From JBOFDK01 sp051646925 (lineage in GTDB: Bacteria > Bacillota > Clostridia > Lachnospirales > Cellulosilyticaceae): 21,619 nt of DNA. Shown piece by piece: positions 7,046-13,979 of this stretch. The translations under genes were made by a program, and so were the position numbers. The notes under the pieces are model-generated. The model did not search any database and was not told the DNA's origin. It saw only the letters and a list, made by a program, of their open reading frames with translations. Positions within the stretch are counted from its first letter, which is position 1. Each line of letters opens with the position of its first letter. The stretch lies in NCBI GenBank assembly GCA_051646925.1, contig JBOFDK010000023.1, positions 1 to 21,619 on the forward strand, in the 5' to 3' direction.

Positions 7046-8326
7046 TTATTTGTAATATTCAAATTCTAAATCATAAATATGAACAGTGTCACCTTCTTGA
7101 ATACCTTGCGCATCAAGTTCATCAATAATACCTTTTTCACGCAGATATTTTTGGAAGAATGCAAATCCTTGCTCTGTATCTAATGCAGTGTATCCAATCA
7201 TTTTTTCTACACCAACACCTTCTACTGCAAAATAACCTTCTTCAACTTGTCTTACAGTAAATCCACCTGATTTACCATGGTGTTCTTCAACAAACTCTGG
7301 CTCAAAAATAATATCTTCATCAGGTACTTGTTTTAATAATTCTGCAACTTCTTCTAATAATGGTTGTAAATTACTATTTAATGCTGCTGATATAGGCATT
7401 ATTTTGATATTTTTTCCATCTTCAAATACTTTTTTAAGTTCTTCTAGATTTTCTTCAGCACCTGGTATATCCATTTTGTTAGCTGCAATTATTTGAGGCT
7501 TTGTTGTTAATATTTCAGGATTGTATTTATTAATTTCATTTTCAATAGCTAAAATATCTTCTACTGGATTTCTTCCTTCACTTCCTGAAGCGTCTACAAC
7601 ATGCACTAATACTTTAGTTCTCTCCACATGTCTTAAGAAATCGTGCCCTAGTCCAACTCCGTCCGCAGCACCTTCTATAAGCCCTGGAATATCTGCCATA
7701 ACAAATTGTTTTCCGTACTTGTTAGTAACAACTCCTAAATTTGGTGCAAGTGTTGTAAAATGATAATTCGCAATTTTAGGTTGTGCATTACTTACCATTG
7801 ATAGTAATGTTGATTTTCCAACGTTTGGATATCCAACAAGACCAACGTCTGCAATCATCTTAAGTTCTAAAATTAGCCAATATTCTTTAGCTTCTTGTCC
7901 TTTTTCAGCATATTTAGGTGCCTGACGTGTTGCTGTAGCAAAATGCTGGTTACCTCGTCCACCTTTACCACCTCGGAAAATAATTTGTCTATCTCCAACT
8001 TTATGAAGGTCTGCTATAACTTTTCCTGATTCTGCTTCACGAATAACAGTTCCTTGTGGTACTCTAATAACCATATCCGGTGCATCTTTTCCATGACAAC
8101 GTTTTTTACTACCGCTATCACCATCTTGCGCTTTATAATGTCTTTTATGTCTGAAGTTCATAAGTGTATTCATTCCTGAATCAACTTCAAAAACAATATG
8201 ACCTCCACGTCCACCGTCTCCACCATCTGGTCCACCGTTAGGTACATATTTTTCACGTCTAAAAGAAACATGTCCGTCCCCACCTTTACCAGAACGTACA
8301 AATATTTTCACGTTATCTACAAACAT
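7046..8326 (-). CDS. obgE: GTPase ObgE/CgtA with C-terminal OCT domain
   Basis: This 426-residue essential GTPase binds late 50S subunits and links ribosome assembly to growth and stress signals. The glycine-rich Obg fold occupies about residues 1-158 (many GGxGG turns, e.g. GGPDGGDGGRGGH at 31-43). The G domain shows G1 GYPNVGKS (165-172), switch Thr191/192, G3 DIPG (212-215), G4 NKMD (283-286) and G5 SAA near 320. A C-terminal OCT domain (about 350-426) is complete, as usual in Firmicutes. The ATG follows AAGGAGTGAGAAA. It lies after the rpmA terminator and so probably has its own promoter. In Bacillus, obg also follows the rplU-ysxB-rpmA cluster. Confidence 0.97.
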   Translation of the reverse strand: MFVDNVKIFVRSGKGGDGHVSFRREKYVPNGGPDGGDGGRGGHIVFEVDSGMNTLMNFRHKRHYKAQDGDSGSKKRCHGKDAPDMVIRVPQGTVIREAESGKVIADLHKVGDRQIIFRGGKGGRGNQHFATATRQAPKYAEKGQEAKEYWLILELKMIADVGLVGYPNVGKSTLLSMVSNAQPKIANYHFTTLAPNLGVVTNKYGKQFVMADIPGLIEGAADGVGLGHDFLRHVERTKVLVHVVDASGSEGRNPVEDILAIENEINKYNPEILTTKPQIIAANKMDIPGAEENLEELKKVFEDGKNIKIMPISAALNSNLQPLLEEVAELLKQVPDEDIIFEPEFVEEHHGKSGGFTVRQVEEGYFAVEGVGVEKMIGYTALDTEQGFAFFQKYLREKGIIDELDAQGIQEGDTVHIYDLEFEYYK

Positions 8327-8353
8327 TTTCTCACTCCTTCCATATTTTAGTTT

Positions 8354-8359
8354 ATTATA
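8354..8359 (-). promoter_or_regulatory. Possible -10 box for obgE
   Basis: A perfect TATAAT lies 28 bases upstream of the obgE start and just after the rpmA terminator, where a new promoter is needed. No good -35 hexamer is found at 16-18 bases, so this is weak. Readthrough of the terminator could also supply obgE. Confidence 0.3.
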
Positions 8360-8383
8360 TTTATTAGCTTTTGAATAGGCTAT

Positions 8384-8419
8384 AAAAAAAAGAAGGTCCC
8401 AACAGATGTTGAAACCTTC
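8384..8419 (-). terminator. Rho-independent terminator of the rplU-prp-rpmA operon
   Basis: On the minus strand GAAGGTTTCAAC pairs with GTTGGGACCTTC (12 bp, two G-U pairs) around the loop ATCT (8392-8419), followed directly by eight T residues (8384-8391). It starts 11 bases after the rpmA stop. This is a textbook intrinsic terminator on the minus strand. Confidence 0.92.
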
Positions 8420-8430
8420 ACGTGTATCGA

Positions 8431-8721
8431 TTACGCTTCGATTGCTACTGGATATACAGAAACTTGTTTCTTGCTTCTGCCTTTACGTTCGAATTTAACG
8501 CGTCCATCTGTTAATGCAAATAATGTATCATCGCCACCGCGACCTACATTAACACCTGGATGAATTTTTGTTCCTCGTTGACGGTATAAAATGTTACCCG
8601 CTTTTACTACTTGTCCATCTGCTCTTTTAGCGCCTAGACGCTTAGACTCAGAATCACGACCGTTTTTAGTTGATCCTACCCCTTTTTTATGAGCAAAAAA
8701 TTGAAGGTCAAAACGTAACAT
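8431..8721 (-). CDS. rpmA: 50S ribosomal protein L27 with cleavable N-terminal extension
   Basis: This 96-residue protein of the large subunit reaches its N-terminus toward the peptidyl-transferase centre. The sequence opens MLRFDLQFFAHKKGVGS: the nine-residue LQFFA-type extension found in Firmicutes precedes the universal AHKKG start and must be removed, cleaving before the Ala-His or after Phe-Phe as in the staphylococcal system. The rest (RLGAKRADGQ, GNILYRQRG, GGDDTLFAL) is typical L27. The ATG at 8719-8721 has AGGAGG eight bases upstream. An in-frame GTG three codons earlier overlaps that site and is rejected. It is the last gene of the operon, just before its terminator. Confidence 0.97.
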   Translation of the reverse strand: MLRFDLQFFAHKKGVGSTKNGRDSESKRLGAKRADGQVVKAGNILYRQRGTKIHPGVNVGRGGDDTLFALTDGRVKFERKGRSKKQVSVYPVAIEA

Positions 8722-8751
8722 ATCATTCACCTCCTGATAATTTGATGAGTT

Positions 8752-9084
8752 CTAAATTATTTTAATTGAAATGTATTCTCCGTACATTTGTTGTATTGTA
8801 TTGAGCCCAATGAGCATACTTTTTAAAAGTAATGTTGCATCGGAGTTTGTGTTACCTTGCTTTCTTTGTGGAAAAAGACAATCTATAACACCTTTAGATT
8901 GATCGACTTTTTGCAAATCAATCACTTCATCGGTTAATTCATCGATGGAATTGATTGTATTAAAAACCAATATAGTCACTGCACTACAAACAATATCTCG
9001 TCCATGCACGTCGTAACCTGCATGTCCAGCGACATTAAGACGCCACAATGTTTTTTGTTGGTAATATAATTCAACCTTAATCAT
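8752..9084 (-). CDS. prp: Ribosomal-processing cysteine protease Prp (YsxB)
   Basis: This 110-residue cysteine protease removes the N-terminal extension of L27 in Firmicutes. The catalytic pair expected for the family is visible: His21 in GHAGYD and Cys33 in DIVCSAVT. Length and the closing helices (LLLKSMLIGLNTIQQMY) fit. It sits between rplU and rpmA, its substrate gene. It starts five bases after the rplU stop and has no good ribosome binding site of its own, so it probably relies on translational coupling, which would keep the protease below the level of the ribosomal proteins. Confidence 0.92.
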   Translation of the reverse strand: MIKVELYYQQKTLWRLNVAGHAGYDVHGRDIVCSAVTILVFNTINSIDELTDEVIDLQKVDQSKGVIDCLFPQRKQGNTNSDATLLLKSMLIGLNTIQQMYGEYISIKII

Positions 9085-9089
9085 ATGAA

Positions 9090-9395
9090 TTACGCTTCGA
9101 TTGCAGTAATTTTCACTTTAGTGAATGGTTGACGATGACCTTGCTTTTTGTGGTAAGTTTTTTTAGCTTTGTACTTGTAAACGATAATTTTTTTGCCTCT
9201 ACCTTCTTCAATTACTTCAGCTTTAGCAACTATACCTTCTACATCTTTACCAACTTGAAAACCTTTGTCATTCGAAACTGCTAATACGTTAAAATCTACT
9301 GTTTCACCAACTGCAACGTTTAATTTCTCAACGCTAAGTGTTGAACCAACTTCAACTTTGTATTGCTTTCCACCTGTTTCAATAATTGCGTACAT
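9090..9395 (-). CDS. rplU: 50S ribosomal protein L21
   Basis: This 101-residue protein of the large subunit binds 23S rRNA with L20. The sequence is canonical: MYAIIETGGKQYKVEVG at the start, the basic KKIIVYKYKAKKTYHKKQGHRQ segment that contacts rRNA, and FTKVKITAI at the end. The start ATG follows AAGGAGGTGTACAC, a very strong ribosome binding site. It is the first gene of the rplU-prp-rpmA unit, behind a strong promoter and an L21-type leader that probably provides feedback control. Confidence 0.98.
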   Translation of the reverse strand: MYAIIETGGKQYKVEVGSTLSVEKLNVAVGETVDFNVLAVSNDKGFQVGKDVEGIVAKAEVIEEGRGKKIIVYKYKAKKTYHKKQGHRQPFTKVKITAIEA

Positions 9396-9475
9396 GTGTA
9401 CACCTCCTTATTCCGAAAACTCGCCGAATGTGGTACTATTTCTAGTTTCAAAACCTCTTCGTGCGGCTAAAACAC
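9396..9475 (-). ncRNA. Probable L21 leader, autoregulatory 5' UTR
   Basis: This is an untranslated leader of about 80 bases between the predicted start site and the rplU ATG. It can fold: GCCG (sense of 9464-9467) with CGGC (9423-9426) closes a stem, and inside it ACTA-GAAA-TAGT (9435-9446) forms a small hairpin with a GNRA loop, flanked by GG (9455-9456 region) and CC (9432-9433). The segment GCCGCACGAAGAGG and the CATTCGGCGAG segment are what I recall of the Firmicute L21 leader. The match is from memory and folding by eye, not from a covariance search. Confidence 0.6.
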
Positions 9476-9481
9476 TTAGTT

Positions 9482-9510
9482 AATATAACATACTATGTTT
9501 TTGCTGTCAA
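9482..9510 (-). promoter_or_regulatory. Strong sigma-A promoter for rplU-prp-rpmA
   Basis: On the minus strand TTGACA (9505-9510, 6/6) and TATATT (9482-9487, 5/6) are separated by exactly 17 bases, and a TG dinucleotide sits one base before the -10 box (extended -10). It begins eight bases after the rng stop codon. This is the best promoter in the window, as expected for ribosomal protein genes. Confidence 0.85.
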
Positions 9511-9517
9511 GCATTAA

Positions 9518-10954
9518 TCAATTGTGATAATTAAATTCATATTGTTGCGGCTTAAAACTTTTATCGACAGAAATTTCTGCCAATATATTATAAGTTTGTT
9601 CAAAAACTTTCTGCAAACTAAGCTTTGTATATAATTCGTATAACTTCATACTCATTTTTATATAGCATTTTTTTTGAATCGTATCTCTTGATAACCTTTT
9701 AAATTGATTTTCTATTTGATAAAGACTCCAGATAAGTTGTTTTTGACCATACTCTTGTCCGCAATATTCACAATTTTCATATATAGCTTCTTTGAAACTA
9801 GTATATTTTTTTTCTTTGACAATTTGTAACAGTCCTAGCGGTGTAATTGGATAAATTTTCAATTCTTTATTTATCGGTTGTTGTATTAACATCATCGCAT
9901 ATTGAAAAATATTATCCGCCGATTTTTGATTGTTCATTTCTAATAAATCCACAACAAACATTCCACCTAAATTACGTAATCGTATTTGTCTAAAAGCTTC
10001 TTCTATTGCCAATTGATTAATTTCTATAAAAGTTTTTTCTTTATTTTTAGATAAAACTGCTTTTGCACTGTTAACATCAATAACTGTTAATGCTTCTGTA
10101 TAATTAAATACTATATTACTTCCATTTTTTAACCATACTTTTTTTTTCATTGTACTTTCAAATCTTTTTTCTAAACTAAAATCTGAAAATAACACCGTAT
10201 TAGCATCGTATTCTAATATGTTAACATCACTTATTTGTTTGTATGGCAATAACATCTGTTTAATATCTTTTATTAATTTAGTATTATTACAAATAATATC
10301 CATTTTTTCACGCGCTTCTAAATGCTCAGTTATTACTTGAATTGCAAGTGGTAATGCTTCGTTTAAAATTGATCCTTTTGCTAAATGATTTTGCCTTAAT
10401 TTTATTTGTTTTGCTGTTTCAAGCAATATTTTTGCTTCTTCAATAATAATATCTACGTCTATTTGTTCTGCACGTGTCCTAATTAAAAAACCACATTCTC
10501 CATCTGTTAATACTGATAGTTGCTCTTTAATTTTGGTTTTAAAAATATTGTTTTTTATTTTTTTTGAAAAACAGATATCTGGTTCAAATAAAAAACAAAT
10601 AAGATTATTTCCTTCTAGCGTTAAAAAACTTGTTAATTTATTGCCTTTATCTCCTGTATTTTCTTTTTTAATCTGTACAGGTATTCGCATTCCTTGGTGT
10701 AAGTTTTTTTTGTAACATTCTGGAATTTGTTTTATTGGTAATAATCCTTTTTTTTCTTCTCCGTAGTCTACAAAAACAGAGTTTAAGTTTTTCATAACTT
10801 GTTGAATTTGTCCTATTACCATTTGATTTTTAATACTTTTATTTAATAAGTGTTCCGTATATAAATATTCAAGTTTTTGATCTATTGCAAATCCTATTTT
10901 TGTAAAAGTATAACTAGTATCTATAATAATTTGTTTTTTACACAATTCGTCCAT
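9518..10954 (-). CDS. rng: Ribonuclease E/G family endoribonuclease (RNase G-like)
   Basis: This 478-residue single-strand-specific endoribonuclease has the length of E. coli RNase G. An S1-type RNA-binding domain lies at about residues 38-120 (GQIQQVMKNLNSVFVDYGEEKKGLL motif region). It is followed by the 5'-sensor/RNase H-like part and the catalytic DNase I-like domain with the metal-binding Asp293 (TVIDVNSAK) and Asp336 (VVDLLEM). The zinc-link region is present as Cys395-x-x-Cys398 but reads CEYCGQEYG rather than the usual CPxCxGxG. The ATG lies 17 bases inside the end of the DUF2344 gene without its own clear ribosome binding site, so coupling is likely. It has no terminator and runs into the rplU promoter. 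The S1 region is divergent, but the catalytic core is clear. Confidence 0.9.
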   Translation of the reverse strand: MDELCKKQIIIDTSYTFTKIGFAIDQKLEYLYTEHLLNKSIKNQMVIGQIQQVMKNLNSVFVDYGEEKKGLLPIKQIPECYKKNLHQGMRIPVQIKKENTGDKGNKLTSFLTLEGNNLICFLFEPDICFSKKIKNNIFKTKIKEQLSVLTDGECGFLIRTRAEQIDVDIIIEEAKILLETAKQIKLRQNHLAKGSILNEALPLAIQVITEHLEAREKMDIICNNTKLIKDIKQMLLPYKQISDVNILEYDANTVLFSDFSLEKRFESTMKKKVWLKNGSNIVFNYTEALTVIDVNSAKAVLSKNKEKTFIEINQLAIEEAFRQIRLRNLGGMFVVDLLEMNNQKSADNIFQYAMMLIQQPINKELKIYPITPLGLLQIVKEKKYTSFKEAIYENCEYCGQEYGQKQLIWSLYQIENQFKRLSRDTIQKKCYIKMSMKLYELYTKLSLQKVFEQTYNILAEISVDKSFKPQQYEFNYHN

Positions 10955-11627
10955 ATTGACTCAATGACACCGTTCCTTCTTCAGTTTCTGTATAGAATGC
11001 TTTGCGGCACAAAGAATATTCATATGTTTCAAAACAATCATCACTTAGTACCTTTATTAAAAGGTCAGGGCTTAAGTTTTCTGTACTTCCCGCTGCTATA
11101 CGTACATTTAAAATATTTTTTTCCGCCCCTTGTCCCCAAGCGTATTTTTTAATCATTGGTTTAATATCTACTTCTCGTGTATTTTTCTTTCCTTTTTTGA
11201 GTGTAACTAATTCTTCTGACTCTAACCTATCATTTATTTGCTTTACTACTTCATCTGTAAGTTTTTCTTTTGGAAAAGTTATTTCATAATCCGCTTCTGT
11301 AACTAAACTCATAAGCGTTGGTGTAGTTGTTTCCACCTGAAATGCTTCTACTATTCGTACACCTCTTGGCAATACATCATTTAATGTTTTTGCAACATCT
11401 TCTATATCTACATCACACTGCGTAACTATATCCATATATTCGCTCATGCTGCTTACTCCAACTGAAAGTGGTAGTGCAAAATAAACTAATGAATGAGGAT
11501 TAAATCCTTGAGAGTATGCAATTGGAATATTTGCCACTTTAATAGCGCGTTGAAATAATCGTACAGTATCTAGATGACCTACAAACTGAACTTGGTCACA
11601 TTTTGTAAATTTCATTCTAATTCTCAT
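10938..11627 (-). CDS. DUF2344 / radical SAM-linked protein (TIGR03936-like)
   Basis: This 229-residue protein of unknown function belongs to the DUF2344 family, known mainly as the partner of TIGR03960 radical SAM proteins; in some bacteria the two are fused. Family landmarks are the N-terminal MRIRMKFTKCDQVQFVGHLD and the segment IPIAYSQGFNPHSLVYFALPLSVGV (SQGFNPHP-like). The ATG at 11625-11627 has AAAGGAG six bases upstream and overlaps the radical SAM stop by 11 bases. The frame continues 17 codons further upstream without a site. The overlap with rng downstream and the radical SAM gene upstream makes a tight three-gene unit. It probably positions a substrate for the radical SAM enzyme, but that is an inference. 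Confidence 0.85.
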   Translation of the reverse strand: MRIRMKFTKCDQVQFVGHLDTVRLFQRAIKVANIPIAYSQGFNPHSLVYFALPLSVGVSSMSEYMDIVTQCDVDIEDVAKTLNDVLPRGVRIVEAFQVETTTPTLMSLVTEADYEITFPKEKLTDEVVKQINDRLESEELVTLKKGKKNTREVDIKPMIKKYAWGQGAEKNILNVRIAAGSTENLSPDLLIKVLSDDCFETYEYSLCRKAFYTETEEGTVSLSQYGRIV

Positions 11628-13467
11628 AACATACTCCTTTATTAAAGACATTTGCCCCGCATCCTGAACATTTTTCACGACATTGTGGTGTAGTCAGTTC
11701 TTCTTGTGCTTTTTTACTTTCACGCATTAAAAACTGCTTAGTAACTCCGATATCTATATGATCCCACGGAAAAACTTCATCATAAGATCTTTGACGTGTT
11801 GCATAAAAATCAAAATCTAGTCCTAATTTTTCTGCTGCATCATTCCAAATTTCACCTTTGAAATGTTCACTCCAACTATCGTATTTTGCGCCTGCTTTAA
11901 ACGCTTCATAAATAAGCTCTGCAACTTTACGATCACCTCTTGCAATTACAGCTTCCATAACACTTGTTTTTGCATCATGGTGATTATATTTTATTTGTTT
12001 ACTTCTAATCGCATTTTTTAACAACATATGCTTTTTCATAAAAGATTCACAGCTATCTTGCCCATGCCACTGAAACGGTGTAAATGGTTTTGGTACAAAA
12101 CATGATGTACTTACTACTAATTGTAGTGCACCTTTACGTACTGATTTATCTATGCTGTAATAACACTTTGCAATTTTTTCAGATAATGTTGCTATGCCTA
12201 AAACATCCTCTTCTGTCTCTGTTGGTAATCCTAACATAAAGTATAGTTTTACGCGGTTCCATCCTCCGTTAAACGCCAAATCACAGCCTCTTAAAATTTC
12301 ATCTTCTGTAATATTTTTGTTTATTACATCACGCATACGTTGTGTTCCTGCTTCTGGTGCAAATGTTAAGCTACTTTTTCTAACTTCTTGTACTTTTTTC
12401 ATTAAATCTACTGAAAAAGCATCTATTCTTAAAGATGGCAATGAAATATTAACACATTTTTCATTACATAATTCAATTAACTCATCTGAAAATGGTTCTA
12501 AATCTTTATAATCACTAGTACTTAATGATGCTAAACTTATTTCTTCATATCCTGTCGATTCAATAAGTTTTTTAGCTTGTTTAATAAGTGTATCTTTTGA
12601 TTTTTCTCGAACTGGACGATAAATCATACCAGCTTGGCAAAAACGGCACCCTCTTAAACATCCTCTAAACATTTCAAGTACTGCGCGGTCATGTACTGCA
12701 CGAATCCAAGGAATTACTTGTGTTTCAGGGTAAAATACTTGGTCTACATCTTCCGTTACAACTTTACGTATCTGATTTTTTGCTTTTGGATGAATTGGTT
12801 TAGTAACTTTTAGCGTTCCATCTATATTATATTCTGGTTCATAAAAACAAGGTACATACATACCGTCAACATCTAATAAAGCTTCTAAAAATTCTTTTCT
12901 TGTTTTTCCATTGCTTTTATATTGTTTATATATTTCTATAATTTCATCATAACAACATTCGCCTTCTCCAATATAGAAAAAGTCAACAAATGGTGCTAGT
13001 GTTTCAGGATTATATGCACATGGCCCACCTGCTACAATAATTGGATCTTCTTCTGTTCTATCACTACTACGAATTGGAATTCCTGCTAAATCAAGCATAT
13101 TTAAAATATTTGTGTAGCTCATTTCATATTGTAGTGTGAATCCTAAAAAATCAAATGATTTAATTGGTGTATGTGTTTCTAATGAAAATAATGGAATGTT
13201 GTTTTCTCTCATTTTTTCTTCCATGTCTAACCACGGGCTAAAAACTCGCTCACAGTACGTATCTTCTCTGCGGTTTAAAAAATGATAAAGAATTTGCATA
13301 CCTAAATGACTCATTGCCACTTCATAAACATCTGGAAATGCAAATGCAAATCTTACATCTATATTTTCAGTGTTTTTCATACAACTATTTAATTCTCCAC
13401 CAATATATCGTGCTGGTTTATCTACCTGTTTTAATAATTCATCAGGTATATTTAGTAATTTACTCAT
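11617..13467 (-). CDS. B12-binding radical SAM protein, TIGR03960-like, substrate unknown
   Basis: This 616-residue iron-sulfur enzyme has an N-terminal cobalamin-binding-like Rossmann region (about residues 40-175, with DVYEVAMSHLGMQILYHFLN and IIVAGGPCAYNPE), then the radical SAM core (about 255-500). Its cluster-binding cysteines are Cys270, Cys274 and Cys277 (FRGCLRGCRFCQAG). A cysteine-rich C-terminus (CREKCSGCGANVF...C, about 594-613) may hold a further metal site. The family is widespread in Clostridia and Actinobacteria; its substrate is not known to me. The ATG follows GGAGGTAATAA. Position ahead of DUF2344 and RNase G, with overlapping junctions, suggests a link to RNA or ribosome metabolism, but nothing in the sequence proves this. 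Confidence 0.88.
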   Translation of the reverse strand: MSKLLNIPDELLKQVDKPARYIGGELNSCMKNTENIDVRFAFAFPDVYEVAMSHLGMQILYHFLNRREDTYCERVFSPWLDMEEKMRENNIPLFSLETHTPIKSFDFLGFTLQYEMSYTNILNMLDLAGIPIRSSDRTEEDPIIVAGGPCAYNPETLAPFVDFFYIGEGECCYDEIIEIYKQYKSNGKTRKEFLEALLDVDGMYVPCFYEPEYNIDGTLKVTKPIHPKAKNQIRKVVTEDVDQVFYPETQVIPWIRAVHDRAVLEMFRGCLRGCRFCQAGMIYRPVREKSKDTLIKQAKKLIESTGYEEISLASLSTSDYKDLEPFSDELIELCNEKCVNISLPSLRIDAFSVDLMKKVQEVRKSSLTFAPEAGTQRMRDVINKNITEDEILRGCDLAFNGGWNRVKLYFMLGLPTETEEDVLGIATLSEKIAKCYYSIDKSVRKGALQLVVSTSCFVPKPFTPFQWHGQDSCESFMKKHMLLKNAIRSKQIKYNHHDAKTSVMEAVIARGDRKVAELIYEAFKAGAKYDSWSEHFKGEIWNDAAEKLGLDFDFYATRQRSYDEVFPWDHIDIGVTKQFLMRESKKAQEELTTPQCREKCSGCGANVFNKGVCYEN

Positions 13468-13504
13468 TTATTACCTCCATCATCGCTTGTATTATTTTTA
13501 TACT

Positions 13505-13533
13505 TTTATATTATCCTAAAATCATTATTTTAA
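13505..13533 (-). promoter_or_regulatory. Candidate promoter for the radical SAM-DUF2344-rng unit
   Basis: TTAAAA (13528-13533) and TATAAA (13505-13510) on the minus strand are 17 bases apart, with 4/6 and 5/6 matches. It lies between the mgsA terminator and the radical SAM start, where a new promoter is needed. The region is extremely AT-rich, so several -10-like strings occur and the exact site is uncertain. Confidence 0.35.
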
Positions 13534-13548
13534 TAAATGAAATATCAT

Positions 13549-13576
13549 AAAAAAAAGACTTAAGATAAGTCTTTTA
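13549..13576 (-). terminator. Rho-independent terminator after mgsA
   Basis: AAAAGACTTA pairs perfectly with TAAGTCTTTT across a three-base loop (13553-13575), and the T run extends to eight residues (13549-13556 as A on the plus strand). The stem begins inside the mgsA stop codon. It closes the long mre-min-rodA-mgsA operon. Confidence 0.85.
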
Positions 13577-13969
13577 ACGTATTACTTCTCTCCAACTTAA
13601 ATCTCCTCGCTCAAGCGCTTTAATAAGCAGCTCAGCCGTTGCTAAATTTGTAGCAATTGGAATATTGTGTATATCACATAATCTTTCTAATGCACCAATA
13701 TCTGGCTCATGCATTTTCTGCGTTACAGGATCTCTCAAAAAAATAACCATGTCTAGTTGGTTATGCGCTATTTGTGCTCCTAATTGTTGCGCTCCACCTA
13801 AGTGTCCTGCTAAATATTTATAAATACTTAAATTAGTCGCCTCTTCTACTAACCTTCCGGTTGTTCCTGTAGCATACAAAGTATGTTTAGCTAAAATATG
13901 TCGATATGCAATTGTAAGATTTTCCATTAAATTTTTTTTTGCATCATGTGCAATAAGACCTATATTCAT
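13574..13969 (-). CDS. mgsA: Methylglyoxal synthase homologue lacking the catalytic aspartate
   Basis: This 131-residue protein has the full MGS fold, which in the canonical enzyme converts dihydroxyacetone phosphate to methylglyoxal and phosphate. Conserved positions seen are His8/Asp9 (LIAHDAK), the phosphate-binding TGTTG (34-38), Asp80 (FLRDPV), His87 and Asp90 (MHEPD). With E. coli numbering offset by 11, these are His19, Asp91, His98 and Asp101. The GGDQQ motif reads GGAQQ: Ala60 stands at the position of the proposed catalytic base, E. coli Asp71. The codon is GCG at 13790-13792. The enzyme may therefore be inactive, altered or a regulatory relative. The ATG follows AGGAGG fused to the rodA stop (TAGGAGG), so it is co-translated with rodA. 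Its place at the end of a wall operon is unexplained. Confidence 0.88.
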   Translation of the reverse strand: MNIGLIAHDAKKNLMENLTIAYRHILAKHTLYATGTTGRLVEEATNLSIYKYLAGHLGGAQQLGAQIAHNQLDMVIFLRDPVTQKMHEPDIGALERLCDIHNIPIATNLATAELLIKALERGDLSWREVIR

Positions 13970-13979
13970 CTCACGCCTC

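Noticed and set aside
11002..11289. 95-codon plus-strand frame opposite the DUF2344 gene
   Set aside because: Low-complexity Phe/Ser composition and antisense position; no initiation signal.
12194..12511. 105-codon plus-strand frame opposite the radical SAM gene
   Set aside because: It is antisense to the conserved radical SAM core with no domain, promoter or ribosome binding site of its own.
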